Source: Parachryseolinea silvisoli (lineage in GTDB: Bacteria > Bacteroidota > Bacteroidia > Cytophagales > Cyclobacteriaceae). From it: 64,000 nucleotides of DNA. Shown here piece by piece: positions 43,080 to 51,675 of the stretch; the stretch's first letter is position 1, and the number at the start of each line of letters is the position of its first letter. The stretch covers positions 310,001-374,000 of the forward strand of contig NZ_JAIOAO010000002.1 of the NCBI RefSeq assembly GCF_021190955.1, read 5' to 3'. Under the pieces are notes generated by a model, which did not search any database, was not told where the DNA came from, and saw nothing but the letters and a program-made list of their open reading frames with translations. The position numbers were made by a program, and so were the translations under genes.

Positions 43080-45644
43080 TTAAGCCGAGTTACGGGCTGC
43101 GTTGATGATACCAAACATACAACGCAATACCAGCTTGCGCAGGTGTTTCTCAAACGGTTTGTCGCGGTCTTCCAGGTCGCGCAGGTTCTGTAACGCATAT
43201 TGCTGAATCGTTATTAACGGTAGCACAATACGCTCGCGCAGTTTTACCGAGTCGCGGTTTACGGGTGTATTCTCCATCAGCTCTGTCAGGCCTGAAACTT
43301 CCAGGATCATTTCGCGTGAGAGCTTATACTCGTTGTGCATTTTCTTCCAGAACTCGCCAAAGTCTTTATCCTTCGCCAGGTAGGCAGTAGCCGGATAATA
43401 ACACTTGGTAAGCGACATCATGCTGTTGCTTAACAGCGTGCGGAAGAATAACGATTCTTTAAAAAGAATCTTCAGCTCGCGCAGCTTGCCTTGCGACTTC
43501 AGCTCGCGTATAGCGGCGCCGACGCCATAGAAGCCGGGGATGTTCTGTTTCATCTGCGCCCACGAGCTGACAAACGGAATCGCGCGCAGGTCTTCAAACT
43601 TCAAGCTACCGGAGTTGCGCTTCACCGGGCGCGAGCCAATATTGGTCTCGCCAAAGTATACCAGTGGCGTGATCTTCTCCAGGTATGGCACAAACTTCGG
43701 GTGCTGTTTTAGCTCCCGGTAGGCCTGGTGACCTTCGTCTGCGAGCGAGTCGAGCAAAGCCTTCTCCTTCTCTTGCAGCGGATCCAGTGTTTGGAAGACT
43801 GAGTTCTCAATACCTGCCGACAGCAGTTGTTCCAGGTTGTACCGGCACGAAACCGCTTTACCAAAGTTCGAGCTGATGGTCTGCCCTTGTATGGTAATTT
43901 GTACTTCTTTGTCTTCAATGGTATCACCCAACGACGCATAAAAGTCGTGGGTATTGCCACCACCGCGTGCCGGGGGACCACCGCGTCCGTCGAAGAACAC
44001 CGCGATAAATCCTTCCCCGCGTGCAATGCGGGTCAGGTTTTCTTTTGCTTTAAAGATAGACCAGTTGGCGCGTAGGTAGCCACCGTCTTTCGTACCGTCG
44101 GAGAAGCCGAGCATAATGGTCTGCTTCTTGCCCCGGCGCTCCAGGTGCTCGCGGTATTCCGGTATGCTGTACAACGTCTTCATGACGGACTCGCAGTTGG
44201 CCAGGTCTTCGATCGTCTCAAAGAGCGGCACAATGTCCAGCGTCAGTTCATCGCCTTTGCCCAATATAAGCTTCGCCAGCTGGTACACGCGGATTATATC
44301 CAGCGCTGACTGGCAGTTGCTGATCACATAGCGATGGCAGCCTTCCACCCCGTTCTGCTCTTGTATTTGGCCGATTACGCTAAAGCTTTCGATCAGCTCC
44401 GTGACAAAGTCATCGTCGAACTTGAGTGACGCCGGTTTGAAGTTGAGTGAGAGTATTGTATCGATCTTCTCTCGTTCGCTCAGCTTATCAAAGTTTTTCA
44501 GCTTCTTATGCTTCGACTGCAGCTTGGCCAGACATGCTTCCCACGCTTGCGCGTGTTTGCGGCTGTCCTGGCGGATGTCCATGCTGGCAAAGTAAAAACC
44601 GAAGATCTTTACTTTCAGGATAAAGGAGTCAAGCAGCTCCAGGAACAACCCGCGGTGATCGTTGATCAATACCTCGCGTGCCTCAAACAGATCGTTCAGC
44701 AGCTCGTCGGGGTGATGATAAATCTCGCCGTAGCCGTTGCCATAGGCAATGGGGTATACTTTGCTTTCAGCGCGGGCGATGATATGGTCTACCCCTTTAA
44801 AAGTAAGACGGCGTTTCAGCCAGCGCAGGTCGCGGTGGTAACATTTCAACAGTGTCTCCTGCAAGTGTTGTGCAACCTGGATAGTCGTCTCGTGTGTAAC
44901 AAACGGGTTGCCGTCGCGGTCGCCGCCGGGCCAGAAGCCGATCTTGATCAGGTCGAAGTTATTCCACTCTTCCAGCTTTACATTCAGGCCCGTCATCACT
45001 TTGTGGACAATGCCGGGGATTACCGTGTAGAATACATTTTCCAGGAACCAGGACAAGCTGGCAGCCTCGTCAAATGGCGTGGGCTTTTCTTTATTAATAA
45101 TGGCGGTCTTACCCAGCTGCCGCAGCAACAGGTTGATGTCTTCGAGACGGTTCTCGCGAATGGCCAGTTCCAGGTCGTTGATGATGGCCAATACACTGCC
45201 CGGATAGAACTGGGTAGGGTGTGCTGTCAGCACCACACGCACGCTGAAATCCTCCAGCTTTTGGCGTAGCGCTTCCTCCACGCCTTCTGATTGCGCGCGC
45301 AGCATCAAGGCCGAGAGCGTGCCCTTGCCGTGCAGGTCGTTGATCTCGTCAAAGGCAGCGTCTTCGATCGAGTCGAACAATACCACCTGACGCTCTACGT
45401 ATTGAATCAGGTTGAACAGCAGGTTAAACTGCTCTTCGCGCGATGCCTGGGGGGTAAAGTCAGCAAAGAATTTCTTAATGATTGTAAGAGGGTCCTTGCC
45501 CTTTTCGAATCCGGTTTCACAGGCTTGTTGCAACAGGGGAAGCAGTGTACCGGTCCGGTAAATGCCCGTGTAGGGGAGGTTAAGAAAAAGACTGTTGTAC
45601 ATGTGGTACCGTGTGGACACAGTCTTGTTGAACTCACTTGCCAT
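43080..45644 (-). CDS. ppc: phosphoenolpyruvate carboxylase
   Basis: Ppc carboxylates PEP to oxaloacetate, replenishing the TCA cycle. The 854-residue protein has the first catalytic His in VVLTAHPTQ (His142) and FWPGGDRDGNPFVT. GFSDGTKDGGYLRANW, then FFDGRGGPPARGGGNTH (the loop with catalytic Arg residues) and TIQGQTISSNFG follow. It ends in RNSA where most enzymes have [Q/R]NTG. It is a little shorter than the E. coli enzyme (883). The start is supported by the length and a nearby -7-type element. Confidence 0.93.
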   Translation of the reverse strand: MASEFNKTVSTRYHMYNSLFLNLPYTGIYRTGTLLPLLQQACETGFEKGKDPLTIIKKFFADFTPQASREEQFNLLFNLIQYVERQVVLFDSIEDAAFDEINDLHGKGTLSALMLRAQSEGVEEALRQKLEDFSVRVVLTAHPTQFYPGSVLAIINDLELAIRENRLEDINLLLRQLGKTAIINKEKPTPFDEAASLSWFLENVFYTVIPGIVHKVMTGLNVKLEEWNNFDLIKIGFWPGGDRDGNPFVTHETTIQVAQHLQETLLKCYHRDLRWLKRRLTFKGVDHIIARAESKVYPIAYGNGYGEIYHHPDELLNDLFEAREVLINDHRGLFLELLDSFILKVKIFGFYFASMDIRQDSRKHAQAWEACLAKLQSKHKKLKNFDKLSEREKIDTILSLNFKPASLKFDDDFVTELIESFSVIGQIQEQNGVEGCHRYVISNCQSALDIIRVYQLAKLILGKGDELTLDIVPLFETIEDLANCESVMKTLYSIPEYREHLERRGKKQTIMLGFSDGTKDGGYLRANWSIFKAKENLTRIARGEGFIAVFFDGRGGPPARGGGNTHDFYASLGDTIEDKEVQITIQGQTISSNFGKAVSCRYNLEQLLSAGIENSVFQTLDPLQEKEKALLDSLADEGHQAYRELKQHPKFVPYLEKITPLVYFGETNIGSRPVKRNSGSLKFEDLRAIPFVSSWAQMKQNIPGFYGVGAAIRELKSQGKLRELKILFKESLFFRTLLSNSMMSLTKCYYPATAYLAKDKDFGEFWKKMHNEYKLSREMILEVSGLTELMENTPVNRDSVKLRERIVLPLITIQQYALQNLRDLEDRDKPFEKHLRKLVLRCMFGIINAARNSA

Positions 45645-45665
45645 TAGCTAGTTTTTGAACGCCAA

Positions 45666-45673
45666 CAAAGTTA
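45666..45673 (-). promoter_or_regulatory. candidate -7 element upstream of ppc
   Basis: The minus strand reads TAACTTTG, an exact match to the Bacteroidota -7 consensus TAnnTTTG, about 22 bases before the ppc ATG. No convincing TTTG box is found at the expected distance upstream, so the assignment is tentative. Confidence 0.45.
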
Positions 45674-45815
45674 TCAAATACTGCCGTGAGGGGGGTGGAG
45701 GGTCAATATATTGCAGATTTTCTTTTCGAAAACGTTTTCGGAATAAGAAAGGGGGCAGAAAGCGGGGCACTCCTCCACTTCCTGCGCACCCTTCCGGATG
45801 GTTGCGGTTCGCGGT

Positions 45816-46226
45816 TTAATCGACCACTTCGCCTTTTATGGTCAACACTACCTCGCTTTGTTCCGTATTGGCAATGATGGTAACGGTCTTGTTAAAGACG
45901 CCTTTATTTGCGGCATTGTACGTGGCCTTCACAAAACCTTCACCGTTTACCGGAATCGGGTCTTTGGAGTATTCGGCTACGGTACAACCGCAAGAGGCCT
46001 TCACGGAGGTGATTACCAACGGCTCGCTTCCGGTATTGGTAAATGTAAAGGTGTGATTGACCGGCTTGTTGACTTTGATCTTACCAAAGTTGAAGGTAGT
46101 CGCTACCCAGTTAAATGCAGGTACTCCGAAAAAGTCGGTTACGCCCGTTACGTGCGCGGCACGGGTTTGGGTCAAAGCTGCCAGCGCGAAGAAAGCGCCG
46201 ACGAGGATAAAAGCAGTTTTTCTCAT
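45816..46226 (-). CDS. DUF1573 family exported protein
   Basis: A 136-residue protein with a signal peptide (about 1-23, ILVGAFFALAALTQTRAA) and an immunoglobulin-like DUF1573 domain. The family hallmarks are FNFGKIKVNKPVNHTFTFTNTG and the SCGCTVAEY motif with KDPIPVNGEG. Such small proteins are common in Bacteroidota and are presumed periplasmic, of unknown role. It is divergent from the histidine kinase gene, with 160 bases between. Confidence 0.9.
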   Translation of the reverse strand: MRKTAFILVGAFFALAALTQTRAAHVTGVTDFFGVPAFNWVATTFNFGKIKVNKPVNHTFTFTNTGSEPLVITSVKASCGCTVAEYSKDPIPVNGEGFVKATYNAANKGVFNKTVTIIANTEQSEVVLTIKGEVVD

Positions 46227-46307
46227 ACGTTGTGATGCGGTTTAAAAGTTTGTAAAAGTATTGCTGTTCGATCGATACAAAACTGCTCATACCGTTCGCG
46301 AAACAGT

Positions 46308-46345
46308 GTTAAACGCTGCCTAAAAAATGTTAATGACTTGTTAAT
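46308..46345. promoter_or_regulatory. GTTAAW direct repeats, candidate response-regulator site
   Basis: GTTAAA (46308) and two copies of GTTAAT (46329 and 46340) lie on one strand with spacings of 21 and 11 bases, that is, on one face of the helix. They sit between the divergent DUF1573 and histidine kinase genes. Direct repeats with about one-turn spacing are typical of OmpR-family regulators, and one is encoded here. No binding data exist for this sequence. Confidence 0.45.
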
Positions 46346-46386
46346 CTAACAGCACCCGGGGAAACAATATCGTACCTTTCTGAACC

Positions 46387-47649
46387 GTGAGAAACTCGAC
46401 TATACGCCTCATCGTCATTCTGGCCACGCTTTCGATTGTGGGCATTACGATCACCCAGATCTATTGGGTGCGCCGTGCCTTCAACCTGAAGGAAGCCGAG
46501 TTTGAGCGCTCGGTAACAACCGCCCTCTATAATGTAGCCCAGCAGGTATACGACATTAACAATACGCCCGCGCCGGCGATCAACCCGGTAAAGCAGCTCT
46601 CGTCCAACTATTTTGTCGTATCGGTCAACAATCAGCTCGACGCGCGTCTGCTGGAGTTTCTGTTACGCACCGAGTTTGAGCGGCGAAATATCATTATCGA
46701 TTTTGAATACGGTGTATATGATTGTTTGAGCGAGTGTATGCTCTACGGCAATTATATACCCCTTAAGACTGCCAAGAGTAAAATTACCGACCGTAACTTG
46801 CCCGAGTGGGCCAACCATGGCTATTACTTTGGCGTGCAATTTCCCAACCGCGGCGCCCACCTGCTAAATCAAATGGGTATCTGGTCATTCTCCACCGCGG
46901 TGCTCCTGGTTGTGCTCATTTTCTTTAGCTATACTATTTTCATTATCCTCAAGCAAAAACGGTTGTCGGAGATTCAGAAGGATTTTATCAACAACATGAC
47001 GCACGAGTTTAAGACACCGATCTCTACGATCGCGCTGTCGACTCAAGTCTTAAAAGATCCTGGCATTATACAGCAGCCCGAGCGGCTGCTGAACTATGCG
47101 ACGATCATCGAAAAAGAAAACCTGCGCCTCAAGCAGCAAGTAGAGCGCGTACTGCAAGTAGCCCGCCTCGACAAGGGCGACATTGCCCTGCAAAAAGAAA
47201 CGGTCAACGTGCACCAGGTCATTGGCGACGCCATTCACAATGCGTCGATGACCCTGCGCGAAAAGCAGGGCGCTGTCAGCACAACGTTTCACGCCACCAT
47301 TCACGAGCTACAGGCCGACCGTCTACACATTACGAATGTGCTGACCAACCTGCTGGACAACGCCATCAAATATTGCCGCGATATACCACTGATTACGGTA
47401 TCGACCACAGACTATAATAAAGGTGTGCTGATCGAGGTCCAGGACAACGGTATCGGCATCGGGCACGAGAATCATAAACGTGTATTTCAGAAATTTTACC
47501 GTGTTCCTACTGGCAATGTACACGACGTGAAGGGCTTTGGTTTAGGGTTAAGCTATGTGAAGACGATCGTCGAAGCCCATGATGGATATGTAACCCTGCA
47601 CAGCGAGCTCGACAAGGGCAGTGTCTTCAGGGTGTTTATCCCCGCTTAA
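46387..47649 (+). CDS. sensor histidine kinase
   Basis: A 420-residue membrane kinase starting with GTG. Two helices (about 9-28 and 167-188) frame a periplasmic sensor region of about 140 residues that contains YDCLSECMLYGNY. The HisKA domain has the phosphoacceptor His206 in NNMTHEFKTP. The HATPase domain follows: N box LLDNAIKYC, G1 VQDNGIGIG, G2 GFGLGLSYV. No HAMP domain is evident. The gene is followed by its response regulator after 21 bases; the type resembles the RprX-like kinases of Bacteroidota, which is an impression only. Confidence 0.93.
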   Translation: MRNSTIRLIVILATLSIVGITITQIYWVRRAFNLKEAEFERSVTTALYNVAQQVYDINNTPAPAINPVKQLSSNYFVVSVNNQLDARLLEFLLRTEFERRNIIIDFEYGVYDCLSECMLYGNYIPLKTAKSKITDRNLPEWANHGYYFGVQFPNRGAHLLNQMGIWSFSTAVLLVVLIFFSYTIFIILKQKRLSEIQKDFINNMTHEFKTPISTIALSTQVLKDPGIIQQPERLLNYATIIEKENLRLKQQVERVLQVARLDKGDIALQKETVNVHQVIGDAIHNASMTLREKQGAVSTTFHATIHELQADRLHITNVLTNLLDNAIKYCRDIPLITVSTTDYNKGVLIEVQDNGIGIGHENHKRVFQKFYRVPTGNVHDVKGFGLGLSYVKTIVEAHDGYVTLHSELDKGSVFRVFIPA

Positions 47650-47670
47650 CCGAACGCCAAACCGTACTGC

Positions 47671-48363
47671 ATGATAGCCGAAAAGAAAATACTGCTTGTG
47701 GAAGATGATCCCAGCCTGGGCTTTGTCATCAAAGACAACCTGACGATGCGCGGGTACTCTGTTACGCTGTGCACGGATGGCGAAGCCGGCGAACGGTCCT
47801 TCCGGACAGGCGATTTTAATCTTTGCATTTTTGACGTCATGCTGCCGAAGAAGGACGGTTTTGCGCTGGCCCGTACCGTGCGCGAAAGCGACAAGGAAAT
47901 ACCCATCCTCTTCCTCACGGCCAAGTCGATGACCGTAGACAAGCTGACCGGCTTTCAAACTGGCGCCGACGATTATATCACCAAACCTTTCAACCTCGAA
48001 GAGCTACTGTACCGCATGGAAGTATTCCTGCGCCGCACCAGTGAGCCCATGCCTGCGCCCGAGCGTACTTTCTCCCTGGGCCGGTATCATTTTGATTATA
48101 CGACTTACACGCTACGACTAAACGATACTGAAAAGACGCTGACACAGAAGGAGGCCGAAGTATTACAATTGCTGTATCAGCATCGTACGCGCGTGTTAAA
48201 ACGCGAAGAGATCTTAAAACATGTGTGGGGAGACGACGACTACTTTATGGGCCGCAGTATGGATGTATTCATCTCCAAGCTACGCAAATACCTGAAAGAA
48301 GATCCGAGTGTTCGGATTGTAAACTACCACGGTGTGGGTTTCCGGTTGGAGTTTGAGCAATAG
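47671..48363 (+). CDS. OmpR-family response regulator
   Basis: A 230-residue two-domain regulator. The receiver domain has the acidic pocket EDD (11-13), the phosphoacceptor Asp55 in CIFDVMLPKKDG and the conserved Lys after FLTAK. The C-terminal winged-helix DNA-binding domain ends KLRKYLKEDPSVRIVNYHGVGFRLEF, as in OmpR/PhoB proteins. It is cotranscribed with the kinase upstream. The GTTAAW repeats in the promoter region are possible targets. Confidence 0.95.
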   Translation: MIAEKKILLVEDDPSLGFVIKDNLTMRGYSVTLCTDGEAGERSFRTGDFNLCIFDVMLPKKDGFALARTVRESDKEIPILFLTAKSMTVDKLTGFQTGADDYITKPFNLEELLYRMEVFLRRTSEPMPAPERTFSLGRYHFDYTTYTLRLNDTEKTLTQKEAEVLQLLYQHRTRVLKREEILKHVWGDDDYFMGRSMDVFISKLRKYLKEDPSVRIVNYHGVGFRLEFEQ

Positions 48364-48372
48364 CTCCCGGTG

Positions 48373-49122
48373 TTAACCCTGGTTCCATTCGTATACCTTG
48401 TCAGCAATGCCGATCAGCAATTCAGGATCTTTTTCCAGCGCATTGCCGATCACGACCATATCTGCTCCAGCTTCCAATGCGCGCAAGGCTTTCTGACTGG
48501 TGTTGATCCCGCCGCCGACAATCAAGGGTATTTGTATTGCCTTACGCACGGTTGCGATCATCTTGGCGCTGATCTCTTTCTCCGCTCCGCTGCCTGCATC
48601 CATATACATAGCTTGCAAGCCCAACATTTCACCGGCCATGGCCGTGGCAGCCGCGAGTGAATACTTGTCGTCAGGAATGGGCATGGTGTTGCTGATATAG
48701 GCGGCCGACGTAATACGCCCGCTGTTGATCAGCATATACCCGGTTGGTATCACTTCCAGTTTTGTGTTGCGAAGGATGGGCGCCGCGACCACATGCTGGC
48801 CAATGAGCAGTTCGGGATTGCGACCAGAGATAAGCGACAAAAACAATAACGCATCCGCTGTAGGCTCGATCTGCATCGAGTTGCCCGGGAAGAGTACTAC
48901 GGGGATTTTTACAAGGTCTTTGATCTGCCGCACGATCTGCGCCAGGTTACTGGTCGTGACCAGGCTGCCACCGACAAAAAAATAGTCGACGCAGTTTTCG
49001 CTGGCCAGGTTGATCAATTGCGTAAGCCGCGCGGGGTCGTCTATTTTGTCAGGGTCGACCAGCACCGCGATGGATTTCTTCCCACGCTGCCGGCGCTCGT
49101 GCAGGGACGTGAGAACACTCAT
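48373..49122 (-). CDS. geranylgeranylglyceryl/heptaprenylglyceryl phosphate synthase
   Basis: A 249-residue TIM-barrel prenyltransferase of the GGGPS/PcrB family, which joins a polyprenyl diphosphate to glycerol 1-phosphate. Family motifs seen are VLVDPDKIDD (about 20-29), FFVGGSL, VVLFPGNSMQI (substrate binding), LLFLSLISGRNPE, YMDAGSGAEKEI and LIVGGGINTSQKA, with VVIGNALEKDPE. This is the archaeal-type ether-lipid enzyme that is also present in many Bacteroidota. It overlaps the upstream membrane protein gene by 4 bases. Whether it makes a C20 ether lipid or a longer product is not decided by sequence alone. Confidence 0.93.
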   Translation of the reverse strand: MSVLTSLHERRQRGKKSIAVLVDPDKIDDPARLTQLINLASENCVDYFFVGGSLVTTSNLAQIVRQIKDLVKIPVVLFPGNSMQIEPTADALLFLSLISGRNPELLIGQHVVAAPILRNTKLEVIPTGYMLINSGRITSAAYISNTMPIPDDKYSLAAATAMAGEMLGLQAMYMDAGSGAEKEISAKMIATVRKAIQIPLIVGGGINTSQKALRALEAGADMVVIGNALEKDPELLIGIADKVYEWNQG

Positions 49123-49544
49123 TCTTTTGTTTCCTTCTTATCTTCTGCAGAAGAATGTAAATACTCGGCAAGCTTTTCTTTTGCAAGGCCCAGCAGAAAG
49201 ACGGTAGCCTGGCTTGCCAGGGCTGTGCCGATCTGCGTCACGATGCCGGGCACCGCGGGCTCGTAACTCACCTCTTCGACGGGCTCGTGCCCATTGGATT
49301 GGATCACGCGTACCGGCTTGGCGTGCACGACCTTGCGGCGTCTGCTTTTGCTTTTACCACCGCCCGCCAGCTGCCGTACCAACAAGTAGGATACAGCCAA
49401 CGCGCCGCCTATGACGAGCGTATTGATCACCACCTTGCTGGTGCGCTCGGAGATGAGTTTTACTTCCTCCTCCAACTGCGCACGATGTTTGGCTGATTTC
49501 TTGATCAGCTCGCTCTTCATGTCATTCGATTCCAGCAGTTCCAT
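49119..49544 (-). CDS. hypothetical small membrane protein
   Basis: A 141-residue protein I do not recognise. The N-terminal 35 residues are charged and helical (LIKKSAKHRAQLEEEVKLISERTSK). One membrane helix (about 39-58, VINTLVIGGALAVSYLLVRQL) is followed by a basic linker (KSKSRRRK) and a second hydrophobic stretch near residue 100 (VTQIGTALASQATVFLLGLAK). It is translated with the synthase downstream (4-base overlap) and 3 bases after the holin-like gene. The stable three-gene operon suggests a shared role at the membrane. Confidence 0.85.
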   Translation of the reverse strand: MELLESNDMKSELIKKSAKHRAQLEEEVKLISERTSKVVINTLVIGGALAVSYLLVRQLAGGGKSKSRRRKVVHAKPVRVIQSNGHEPVEEVSYEPAVPGIVTQIGTALASQATVFLLGLAKEKLAEYLHSSAEDKKETKE

Positions 49545-49547
49545 ACG

Positions 49548-49904
49548 CTACTTTTTCTTTTGCTTCAAGTTTTCTGACAATCGTTTTTCCAGGGTATCAC
49601 GAACAGTATCCCGGCCCAGGATCAGGGCCAGGGCCAGTATAAAATAAAATCCCGCTACCATGGCAAAGCCGCCAAAGTTGCCGAGAGACTCGCCGATCTT
49701 ATAGGCTACGGCCATACTGATCAGCAGGACAACAAGCGTGACAATAAAACCGATGATAATAAACAGGGCTATCTTGGCAATGGCTTTTGCCAGGTCTTCT
49801 TTCACCTCCAGCTTCATTAGCTCGATACGCGTCTCCACATAGCCGGTGACGTTACTAATGAGGTTGTCCAGTTTCAGCATCTTCAAAATCGATTCCTTCA
49901 GCAC
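49548..49904 (-). CDS. phage holin family (DUF1469-type) membrane protein
   Basis: A 118-residue protein with two strong helices (about 47-72 and 82-98) after an amphipathic N terminus (YVETRIELMKLEVKEDLAKAIAKI). This fits the Phage_holin_3_6 (DUF1469) family, found widely in non-phage chromosomes, where it is not a holin in the lysis sense. Here it begins the operon with a small membrane protein and the prenylglyceryl phosphate synthase. No other phage genes are near. Confidence 0.8.
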   Translation of the reverse strand: MLKESILKMLKLDNLISNVTGYVETRIELMKLEVKEDLAKAIAKIALFIIIGFIVTLVVLLISMAVAYKIGESLGNFGGFAMVAGFYFILALALILGRDTVRDTLEKRLSENLKQKKK

Positions 49905-49954
49905 ACTGTATCCAGTTTACCGCAATATAGAGAGAAGATTGGAATTAAAGATCG

Positions 49955-51571
49955 CTATTGAGGCTCAAACTTCAGCAGCTTTTCGCGCACCACGGCGCTG
50001 TCGGGCGTAACTAATTCCTCGTGTTGGAGTAGAATTTTATGCGCCGCACTGTAATAATAACGGTGGTCGGAACGGGCTTGGCTGCCTTCCACGTAGTGCT
50101 GTTTGTACACATAAACGGAGTCGAACGAAATATCTGCCAGTGCCATATGCGACAACACCTGGTCAATGCACACACGGTACTTGCCTTGCCCATCCTCGCC
50201 GTCCCAGCAGAACCCGGGCCGGTTAAACAAGAACATCTGGTCGCCGACAAAGAGGGTGGCGTTCTTCACATATACCGGGTAGATAAGGGAAGGCTCCTGG
50301 TCGGTGATCGTCTCGGCATTGCCTTCATATCGTACCCACTCGCCGCTCTGCGTGCGTTTGTTCATTTGCGTTACCACACGATAATATACTTTCGGTTCGC
50401 CGGGGGCCGTGGCGGCGTACGTCAGGTGCAGACTCTCGGTCGCATCGCGGTTGAAGTAGATCAGCGAGAAGGGTATAAAGAAGAAAGTGAGTAACAAGTA
50501 TACAAAGCCTACCAATCGATACTTCAGCGTAAGCTTACCCAAGCCGCTGGCGAGTTCCATCGGCAACCGGCGCAACACGGGAATGGGGAAGAACAGCAGA
50601 ACACCGATAAAGTTGAACAGGAAGTGCGCAATGGCGATGCTGATCGCGCTCGATGTATTGGCATTAAGCGCTGCCGCAATAAATGCTGTAATGGTTGTAC
50701 CCACGTTGGCACCCATAATAAACGGAGCCGCCTGGCGCAGTGTAGCGATCTTCTTCGCGACAATAGGCACCACCACCGAAGTAGTAATAGTACTCGAACG
50801 AATGGCTGCCGTGGTCAGCAGGCCCCAGCCAAACGACTTGAGCTGGCTCTTGAAAAAGAAGCGGCTGAACACTTCGGGGGACTTGGCCTTGAGCAGATCC
50901 GAGATCAGCTTGCGGAAGATCAGGATGGAACAGAACAGCATGATCACCGCCAGCAAGGCCAGCACAAACGGACTGGGTATCAGGTCAGACAACCCCCGCA
51001 CCACCGGTCCGAAGAGGCTCGATATCGGCTTGATGGTCTCCTCCACGGGACGGGCCGTTGGCGTAAAGAAACGTTTGGCCAGCCAATCGGAGATGCCCGA
51101 TAGAAAACCGTAGTAATACTCCAACGGGAAGAGTACCACGGTCGTCAGAATATTAAAGAAGTCGTGATACGTACCTGCCGCTACCGCACGCTTAAATTCC
51201 TTGCGGCGGTTGATGAAGCCCAACGCCACGATCGTACTCGTAATGGTTGTACCGATGTTGGCGCCCATGATGATGGGAATGGCATTCTGCAGGGTAATCG
51301 CGCCCGAGGCTACCAGGGCAACCACCAGCGAGGTGGTGGTGGAGCTGCTTTGCAGCATAGCCGTTACCAGCAAACCGATAAACAGTGCGGTGAAGGGGTT
51401 CGCCGTGGCCAACAGAATGGTCTCAGTAACGTTGCGGCTGAGATGCTGCAACGATGACACCATCAGGTCGAGGGCAAAGAGGAAAAGCACCAACGCGCCG
51501 ATAATGGACAGTACGATCCAGACGTTGTCACGAATCTTTTTTCCAGGATCAGTCGGTAGCGCAGTTTCCAA
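49955..51571 (-). CDS. Na/Pi cotransporter family protein (NptA-like) with a distinctive C-terminal domain
   Basis: A 538-residue membrane protein with two inverted Na/Pi-cotransporter repeats, each with the QSSSTTTSLVVALVASG-type signature (the second reads RSSTITTSVVVPIVAKK). About ten helices span the first 380 residues. The bacterial family usually ends in a PhoU domain; here a region of about 165 residues follows the last helix (YRVVTQMNKRTQSGEWVRYEG onward), rich in beta-type Tyr and Val, and does not look like PhoU. It may be an extracytoplasmic domain. The function is probably sodium-driven phosphate uptake, though substrate is inferred. Confidence 0.88.
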   Translation of the reverse strand: METALPTDPGKKIRDNVWIVLSIIGALVLFLFALDLMVSSLQHLSRNVTETILLATANPFTALFIGLLVTAMLQSSSTTTSLVVALVASGAITLQNAIPIIMGANIGTTITSTIVALGFINRRKEFKRAVAAGTYHDFFNILTTVVLFPLEYYYGFLSGISDWLAKRFFTPTARPVEETIKPISSLFGPVVRGLSDLIPSPFVLALLAVIMLFCSILIFRKLISDLLKAKSPEVFSRFFFKSQLKSFGWGLLTTAAIRSSTITTSVVVPIVAKKIATLRQAAPFIMGANVGTTITAFIAAALNANTSSAISIAIAHFLFNFIGVLLFFPIPVLRRLPMELASGLGKLTLKYRLVGFVYLLLTFFFIPFSLIYFNRDATESLHLTYAATAPGEPKVYYRVVTQMNKRTQSGEWVRYEGNAETITDQEPSLIYPVYVKNATLFVGDQMFLFNRPGFCWDGEDGQGKYRVCIDQVLSHMALADISFDSVYVYKQHYVEGSQARSDHRYYYSAAHKILLQHEELVTPDSAVVREKLLKFEPQ

Positions 51572-51675
51572 AGAGTTGTTTACAGTAGGTGTAAAAATAC
51601 ATTGTGGCGCAGGTATCTATACTGTGTCGCCCCAATAATTAATATAGTTTTAACATACACGCACGCCTGGCGGCC

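Noticed and set aside
49548-49904. Sign of a prophage from the holin-family gene
   Set aside because: The DUF1469 family is common in chromosomes, and no integrase, capsid or lysis gene lies near it.
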